Source: an uncultured Lachnospiraceae bacterium
Lineage (GTDB): Bacteria > Bacillota > Clostridia > Lachnospirales > Lachnospiraceae
Assembly (NCBI GenBank): GCA_900554925.1
Contig: USJG01000090.1
Coordinates: 1-8,972 of the forward strand
DNA length: 8,972 nt
Direction of reading: 5' to 3'
This document shows, piece after piece, positions 5,838 to 8,972 of this stretch. The notes below the pieces were generated by a model. That model had not been told where the DNA came from. It ran no database searches and saw only the letters and a list, made by a program, of their open reading frames with translations. The translations under genes were made by a program, and so were the position numbers. Position 1 is the stretch's first letter, and the number at the start of each line of letters is the position of its first letter.

Positions 5838-7148
5838 CTAACAATAACTGTTAAAAAGCATTCTGCTGTAATTGCTGGTCACATAGGGAGCTGCAAAGTT
5901 GTGGCCGGGATTCTTGTAAGCAACAATAGTCTTGTCAACATACTCCATTGGATTTAAGGAAATCTGATTGGTTTTGCCAAGGATTGCATTGGTGAAATCC
6001 TTTATGGCAGAAAACTGTGCATGGCTTTCATCCTCCAGAAGGGAATGCTTAAAGGCATCATCATTAAGAGAGAGCAGCCCGTTATCCTCGAAGGAAAAGC
6101 CCAATTTTTCAAGCTCCGGCTGATAGCGGCCTGTCATAGCGGCCATTTCGCTAAGGAGACGGCTGCTTCTGGGATGAAGATTAAGGTATTCTGAAGCAGA
6201 TCGGATAAAGGAATTATAACCCTCTATCAGATTGCTTACATTTTCAGCAAGAGAATCCAAATCTGTTTTCAGTCCCACTTCTGCGGTTTCATTTTCAGAG
6301 GTGCTGATGCCCTTTAGTGTAACCTCGAAGGTTTTATCAATAGTAAAATGATTAGAGGAGGCACTGCGAGGTTCACCATTTAAGAGAAATTCCGCATTGG
6401 AAGGCTCTCTGGATATAAAGGAAAGTCCCAGGTAGTCTACTGTGCCGGCACGTTTGCTGGTTTTGTTGTCGGATACATCAAACAGAAAACCTGTATTGTC
6501 TTTTAAGCCGGTGGCAGTGGAGGAAAGGCGGAGAGTAGAATTGCCCTGTCCGTCCTCAAAAATATCAGCAGTAATTCCAATATCCGCATTAGAAATCAGA
6601 CGGGACAGGCGTTCCTGCAAATCTCGATTAGTTTCACCCTCACGGACGTTGTACTGAAATTCGTAGCTTAAATCATTGATCGTAATATCAAAAGAATATG
6701 CATCCGGCGCTAAAAGCGCTTTTCCCTCTGAAGGAAGAAAAGTTCCCAGATTTACCTGGTTAGAGGCCAGTTTGATTACTCTTATATTAAAGGAAGGGGC
6801 TGTGTCATCATCGACTCCTTCACCAATATAGGAAGCGCTGACAATATTTTCATTGCTGGAAAAAGCTGCTTTCTTGCCGAGCATTTCATCTTCGTCCAAA
6901 CCGCCGAGAGAAGCAATCGTATTGCGAAGTGCCCTTGCGTTTTCTTTTAAGCCCACTGCAAATGCACGGGATTCTTTGCTGGAATCTAAAAGGTACAGGG
7001 GGGCTTCTTTATTTAATTTAACAATGGAATTGTATACGCTGCGCAGTTCACCTTTTTTATGGGTATCATACTGGGTAGTGGTTTTCTTTGGCGCATAAGC
7101 AGTCAGATAATGATTATAGACCGCGCTGAGCGCTGCATGGTATGCCAT
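5838..7148 (-). CDS. FliD-like (flagellar cap-related) protein, atypical
   Basis: 436 residues; AAGGAGGGG precedes the ATG at 7148 by about 9 bases. The middle resembles the filament cap FliD (HAP2): FNIRVIKLASNQVNLG at 120-135, YSFDITINDLSYEF at 151-164 and LRLSSTATG at 206-214 match the N-terminal FliD domain. NAEFLLNGEP at 251-260, FEVTLKGIS at 274-282, LDSLAENVSNLIEGYNSFI at 297-315 and LEKLGFSFEDNGLLSLNDDAF at 346-366 match the C-terminal domain. It differs from classical FliD: it lacks the N-terminal GLxSGLDxxxxV signature and starts MAYHAALSAVYNHYL, and it ends shortly after the C-terminal domain in YSRMLFNSYC with no long terminal coiled coil. It has no signal peptide or membrane segment. 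The gene stands alone with its own promoter and terminator and has no flagellar neighbour. It may be a cap or filament-associated protein exported by the flagellar apparatus, or a repurposed paralogue. FliD relatedness is likely; the function is uncertain. Confidence 0.68.
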   Translation of the reverse strand: MAYHAALSAVYNHYLTAYAPKKTTTQYDTHKKGELRSVYNSIVKLNKEAPLYLLDSSKESRAFAVGLKENARALRNTIASLGGLDEDEMLGKKAAFSSNENIVSASYIGEGVDDDTAPSFNIRVIKLASNQVNLGTFLPSEGKALLAPDAYSFDITINDLSYEFQYNVREGETNRDLQERLSRLISNADIGITADIFEDGQGNSTLRLSSTATGLKDNTGFLFDVSDNKTSKRAGTVDYLGLSFISREPSNAEFLLNGEPRSASSNHFTIDKTFEVTLKGISTSENETAEVGLKTDLDSLAENVSNLIEGYNSFIRSASEYLNLHPRSSRLLSEMAAMTGRYQPELEKLGFSFEDNGLLSLNDDAFKHSLLEDESHAQFSAIKDFTNAILGKTNQISLNPMEYVDKTIVAYKNPGHNFAAPYVTSNYSRMLFNSYC

Positions 7149-7184
7149 AAGACAGCCCCTCCTTTCTTCCGTGAATCATACATA

Positions 7185-7204
7185 CCGTCAATGCCTTTTG
7201 ACGG
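7185..7204 (-). repeat. Inverted repeat in the leader of the FliD-like gene
   Basis: CCGTCA (7185-7190) and TGACGG (7199-7204) are perfect 6-base arms around an 8-base loop, 37-56 bases before the FliD-like start codon. A second imperfect palindrome, GGAAAAGCTTTCC (7203-7215), overlaps its outer edge by two bases. It could be an operator or an RNA hairpin in the leader. Confidence 0.5.
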
Positions 7205-7288
7205 AAAAGCTTTCCTCCATTAATGTATTATGCTATATTGAATGAGAAAGCTTTGTATCAGGGCATAATAACCTATTCTTATAAAATA

Positions 7289-7317
7289 ATTTTATCATGT
7301 GCAATATTGAAAAACAA
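7289..7317 (-). promoter_or_regulatory. Probable sigma-A-type promoter of the FliD-like gene
   Basis: On the minus strand, TTGTTT (7317-7312) and extended -10 TGATAAAAT (7297-7289) are separated by 17 bases. The transcript would carry a leader of about 135 bases. I do not see the TAAA...GCCGATAA pattern of the flagellar sigma-28 class here. Confidence 0.45.
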
Positions 7318-7404
7318 TAGTAAAGTAGTAATAATAGGTAGTAAGTGAATAGAATTATTGAGGGAAATCAGGGCAATTTTCCGTAAGAAAAAAGTAAATT
7401 CTGG

Positions 7405-7433
7405 TTGACTGGATAGAAAGTATATGTTATAGT
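7405..7433 (+). promoter_or_regulatory. Promoter of the rpmG-secE-nusG operon
   Basis: TTGACT (7405-7410) and extended -10 TGTTATAGT (7425-7433) are separated by 17 bases, close to the vegetative consensus. Predicted start is near 7440, with a leader of about 64 bases that contains a weak AGAT/GTCT stem followed by eight T (7459-7466). Confidence 0.75.
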
Positions 7434-7503
7434 TATCAAACGAGATGAGATTCAGGTCTTTTTTTTATGCTCAAAAATCCGGTAAAAGATTGGAGGAAGG
7501 ATT

Positions 7504-7653
7504 ATGCGTACAAAGATTACATTAGCATGTACTGAATGTAAGCAGCGTAACTACAATACGACTAAAGATAAGAAGACACATCCTGACAGGATGGAAACCA
7601 AGAAATATTGTAGATTCTGCAAAACTCACACATTGCACAAAGAAACCAAATAA
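7504..7653 (+). CDS. rpmG: 50S ribosomal protein L33 (zinc-binding form)
   Basis: 49 residues, the normal L33 length. GGAGGAAGG stands a few bases before the ATG. L33 is a small protein of the large ribosomal subunit near the E site. The zinc ribbon is complete, with C9-x-x-C12 and C36-x-x-C39, so this is the C+ paralogue that binds zinc rather than the cysteine-free form induced under zinc starvation. The start MRTKITLACTECK and the segment NYNTTKDKK..HPDRMETKKYC are family hallmarks. It is the first gene of the rpmG-secE-nusG operon, 28 bases before secE, an arrangement common in Firmicutes. Confidence 0.95.
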   Translation: MRTKITLACTECKQRNYNTTKDKKTHPDRMETKKYCRFCKTHTLHKETK

Positions 7654-7681
7654 TTTCTCAGACGGTGGAAAGGAGTTAAAG

Positions 7682-7891
7682 ATGGCAGATTCTACTAAAA
7701 AAGAGAAATCAGCTAAGACCAGCTTCTTTAAAGGGGTTAAGGCTGAATTTAAAAAGATTTCATGGCCGGACAAGGATTCACTTCTGAAGCAGTCTGTCGC
7801 AGTTGTTTGTATTTCTGTAGTGCTGGGAGCAGTCATTGCTGTATTGGATTTCTTAATGCAGTATGGTGTGGATTTCCTGGTAAGTCTGTAG
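7682..7891 (+). CDS. secE: Preprotein translocase subunit SecE
   Basis: 69 residues with the short one-span form of Gram-positive SecE. Residues 1-35 are cytosolic and charged and include the conserved amphipathic segment KAEFKKISWPDKDSL (20-34). Residues about 38-66 form the single membrane helix (AVVCISVVLGAVIAVLDFL). SecE clamps the two halves of SecY in the export channel. AGGAG (7671-7675) lies 6 bases before the ATG. It sits between rpmG and nusG, its usual place. Confidence 0.95.
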   Translation: MADSTKKEKSAKTSFFKGVKAEFKKISWPDKDSLLKQSVAVVCISVVLGAVIAVLDFLMQYGVDFLVSL

Positions 7892-7906
7892 AGTGAGGGT
7901 GATTGT

Positions 7907-8422
7907 ATGGCAGAGGCGAACTGGTATGTAGTGCATACCTATTCCGGGTATGAAAATAAGGTGAAAGCCAATATAGAGAAAACAATCGAGAACAGACACC
8001 TGGAAGAAGAAATTCTGGAAGTCCGTGTGCCTTTGCAGGATGTGGTAGAGCTGAAAAACGGCGCTAAAAAGACAGTCCAGAAAAAGATGTTTCCGGGGTA
8101 TGTTCTGATTAATATGGTCATGAATGATGACACGTGGTATGTTGTCCGCAACACCAGAGGCGTGACGGGGTTCGTAGGTCCTGGAAGCAAGCCGGTTCCT
8201 TTGACGGAAGCTGAAATGAAGCCCCTGGGGATCAAAACAGAAAATATTTCTGTGGATTTTGCAGAAGGAGATACAATTGCTGTAGTGGCAGGCGTGTGGA
8301 AGGAAACCGTCGGCGTGGTACAGAGAATGGACTTTGGCAAACAGACGGCTACTATCAATGTGGAACTGTTCGGAAGGGAAACGCCTGTAGAGATCAGTTT
8401 TGCAGAGGTAAGAAAAATGTAA
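7907..8422 (+). CDS. nusG: Transcription termination/antitermination factor NusG
   Basis: 171 residues, the typical length. The NGN domain (about 1-108) binds the RNA polymerase clamp and shows NWYVVHTYSGYENKVKANIE at 5-24, KKMFPGYVLINM at 59-70 and VRNTRGVTGFVG at 80-91. The KOW domain (about 116-171), which contacts ribosomal protein S10 or Rho, starts FAEGDTIAVVAGVWKETVG at 118-136 and ends VEISFAEVRKM. The usual GPF of the KOW loop is replaced by GVW, which is seen in other clostridia as far as I recall. It lies 15 bases after secE with GAGGGTG as ribosome site. The next gene, rplK, is 147 bases away. Confidence 0.96.
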   Translation: MAEANWYVVHTYSGYENKVKANIEKTIENRHLEEEILEVRVPLQDVVELKNGAKKTVQKKMFPGYVLINMVMNDDTWYVVRNTRGVTGFVGPGSKPVPLTEAEMKPLGIKTENISVDFAEGDTIAVVAGVWKETVGVVQRMDFGKQTATINVELFGRETPVEISFAEVRKM

Positions 8423-8434
8423 GGAATGATATTT

Positions 8435-8476
8435 ATGGCAGAGGCATATCTGCGTAAATATAGAGCAACTTTTTAA
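8435..8476 (+). CDS. Possible 13-codon leader peptide between nusG and rplK
   Basis: ATG at 8435 through TAA at 8474-8476 encodes MAEAYLRKYRATF. AAGGA (8421-8425), overlapping the nusG stop codon, lies 9 bases upstream. The first eleven bases (ATGGCAGAGGC) are identical to the start of nusG, which suggests either a small duplication or chance. A hairpin (8438-8453) overlaps it. Nothing shows that it is translated. Confidence 0.2.
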   Translation: MAEAYLRKYRATF

Positions 8477-8499
8477 TTAGTCTGCGCAAGACGCAGGCT

Positions 8500-8531
8500 G
8501 TGGGAGCAGAAGCGATTCTGCGCCATACCAC
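8500..8531 (+). promoter_or_regulatory. Candidate L1-binding autoregulatory site in the rplK-rplA leader
   Basis: GTGG (8500-8503) pairs with CCAC (8528-8531). Inside, GCAGAA (8506-8511) pairs with TTCTGC (8516-8521) around a GCGA tetraloop, leaving an asymmetric internal loop of GA opposite GCCATA. The strands GTGGGAG and ATACCAC match the base of the L1 stalk of 23S rRNA (GGUGGGAGGC ... AUACCACC in E. coli, from memory). Ribosomal protein L1 is known to repress the L11-L1 operon by binding such a mimic, and this control is widely conserved in bacteria. rplA itself is outside the window. Confidence 0.6.
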
Positions 8532-8569
8532 GATGCAAGGATATTTGCATTATAATAGGAGGTGCCACA

Positions 8570-8972
8570 ATGGCAAAGAAAGTAGAAGGATACATTAAGT
8601 TACAGATCCCTGCTGGTAAAGCTACACCAGCTCCCCCGGTTGGTCCTGCACTTGGACAGCATGGGGTTAACATCGTTGAATTTACAAAGCAGTTCAACGC
8701 AAGAACAGCAGACAAGGGTGACGTGATCATCCCTGTTGTTATCACAGTATATGCAGACAGAAGTTTCAGTTTTGTTACGAAAACTCCCCCTGCTGCAGTA
8801 CTTCTTAAAAAAGCATGCAACATTAAGTCTGGTTCAGCAGTACCTAATAAGACAAAGGTTGCAACTATTTCCAAGGCTAAGATTCAGGAAATCGCAGAGA
8901 TGAAGATGCCTGATTTAAATGCAGCAAGCCTTGAGGCTGCTATGAGCATGATTGCCGGTACAGCAAGAAGTA
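8570..8972 (+). CDS. rplK: 50S ribosomal protein L11 (3' end cut by window)
   Basis: 134 codons are present of the usual 141 or so. ATAGGAGGTG lies directly before the ATG at 8570. The N-terminal domain shows VEGYIKLQIPAGKATPAPPVGPALG and QHGVNIVEFTKQFN; the C-terminal domain, which binds the GTPase-associated region of 23S rRNA, shows FVTKTPPAAVLLKKA and ISKAKIQEIAEMKMPDLNA. L11 is needed for factor-dependent GTP hydrolysis and for the stringent response through RelA. Its distance from nusG and its structured leader suggest separate control, as is normal for the rplK-rplA unit. Confidence 0.97.
   Translation, partial: MAKKVEGYIKLQIPAGKATPAPPVGPALGQHGVNIVEFTKQFNARTADKGDVIIPVVITVYADRSFSFVTKTPPAAVLLKKACNIKSGSAVPNKTKVATISKAKIQEIAEMKMPDLNAASLEAAMSMIAGTARS

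Larger units (their letters stand above)
7149..7503. other. 355-base divergent intergenic region
   Basis: I see no gene here. The left half carries the leader of the FliD-like gene, with inverted repeats at 7185-7204 and 7203-7215 and a candidate promoter at 7289-7317. The right half carries an AT-rich stretch with three TAGTAA words (7318, 7326 and 7339), the rpmG promoter at 7405-7433, and a leader with a T8 run at 7459-7466. No riboswitch consensus that I know fits. Confidence 0.6.

Noticed and set aside
7149..7289. c-di-GMP riboswitch before the FliD-like gene
   Set aside because: The conserved GGCAAACC-type and GCAAAGCC-type segments are not present; only simple inverted repeats are seen.
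7149..7320. Sigma-28 flagellar promoter for the FliD-like gene
   Set aside because: No TAAA plus GCCGATAA-like pair at suitable spacing; an ordinary extended -10 fits better.
7440..7503. Intrinsic attenuator before rpmG (AGAT/GTCT stem with T8)
   Set aside because: The stem is only four pairs including a G-U, too weak to call a terminator despite the T-run.
7522..7836. 104-codon minus-strand frame opposite rpmG and secE
   Set aside because: It covers two certain housekeeping genes on the other strand and shows no protein-like conservation.
7939..8358. 139-codon minus-strand frame opposite nusG
   Set aside because: It is fully antisense to a clear nusG and its product has no recognisable motif; a mirror frame.
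8473..8874. 133-codon minus-strand frame opposite rplK and its leader
   Set aside because: Antisense to rplK, with no ribosome site or family resemblance.

Overview
The window looks like chromosomal DNA of a low-to-moderate GC Gram-positive bacterium, most likely class Clostridia and probably Lachnospiraceae. The reasons are the order rpmG-secE-nusG-rplK, a 49-residue four-cysteine L33, a 69-residue one-span SecE, strong AGGAGG ribosome binding sites and extended -10 (TGnTATAAT-like) promoters. This placement is inference from gene content and style.

Left part (1-1785). At 1-124 on the minus strand is the first 41 codons of a YesN-type response regulator. Its ATG abuts, on the plus strand, the interior of an AT-rich gene that encodes the tail of a sugar/alditol-type nucleotidyltransferase fused to a complete HisC-like aminotransferase. 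That gene has no normal start, and the reading frame becomes family-like exactly at about base 126. It is followed by the beginning of a second plus-strand gene that appears cut off at about 1770, beside a hairpin terminator. I read 125-1770 as a gene-cassette remnant broken at both ends. A natural rearrangement and an assembly join are both possible.

Centre (1771-5823). Two minus-strand glycosyltransferases (a GT2 with a TPR tail and a CgeB-like GT-B enzyme) form one operon. Divergent from it is an operon of a small Cro/C1-type helix-turn-helix regulator and glf (UDP-galactopyranose mutase). Together they suggest a small glycan-assembly module using UDP-galactofuranose. The acceptor is not evident. 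A strong hairpin closes glf.

Right part (5824-8972). A minus-strand gene encodes a FliD-like protein that lacks the usual N-terminal signature and C-terminal helix; no other flagellar gene is visible. A 355-base divergent intergenic region follows, then the housekeeping operon rpmG-secE-nusG-rplK, with rplK cut by the window end. The 147-base nusG-rplK spacer is rich in hairpins and contains a GTGGGAG...ATACCAC pair resembling the base of the L1 stalk of 23S rRNA, so it is a good candidate for L1 autogenous control.

Most of the window is ordinary. The points that deserve a second look are the two breakpoints around the aminotransferase cassette, the orphan FliD-like protein and the rplK leader. 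I see no CRISPR array, tRNA, rRNA or insertion sequence.
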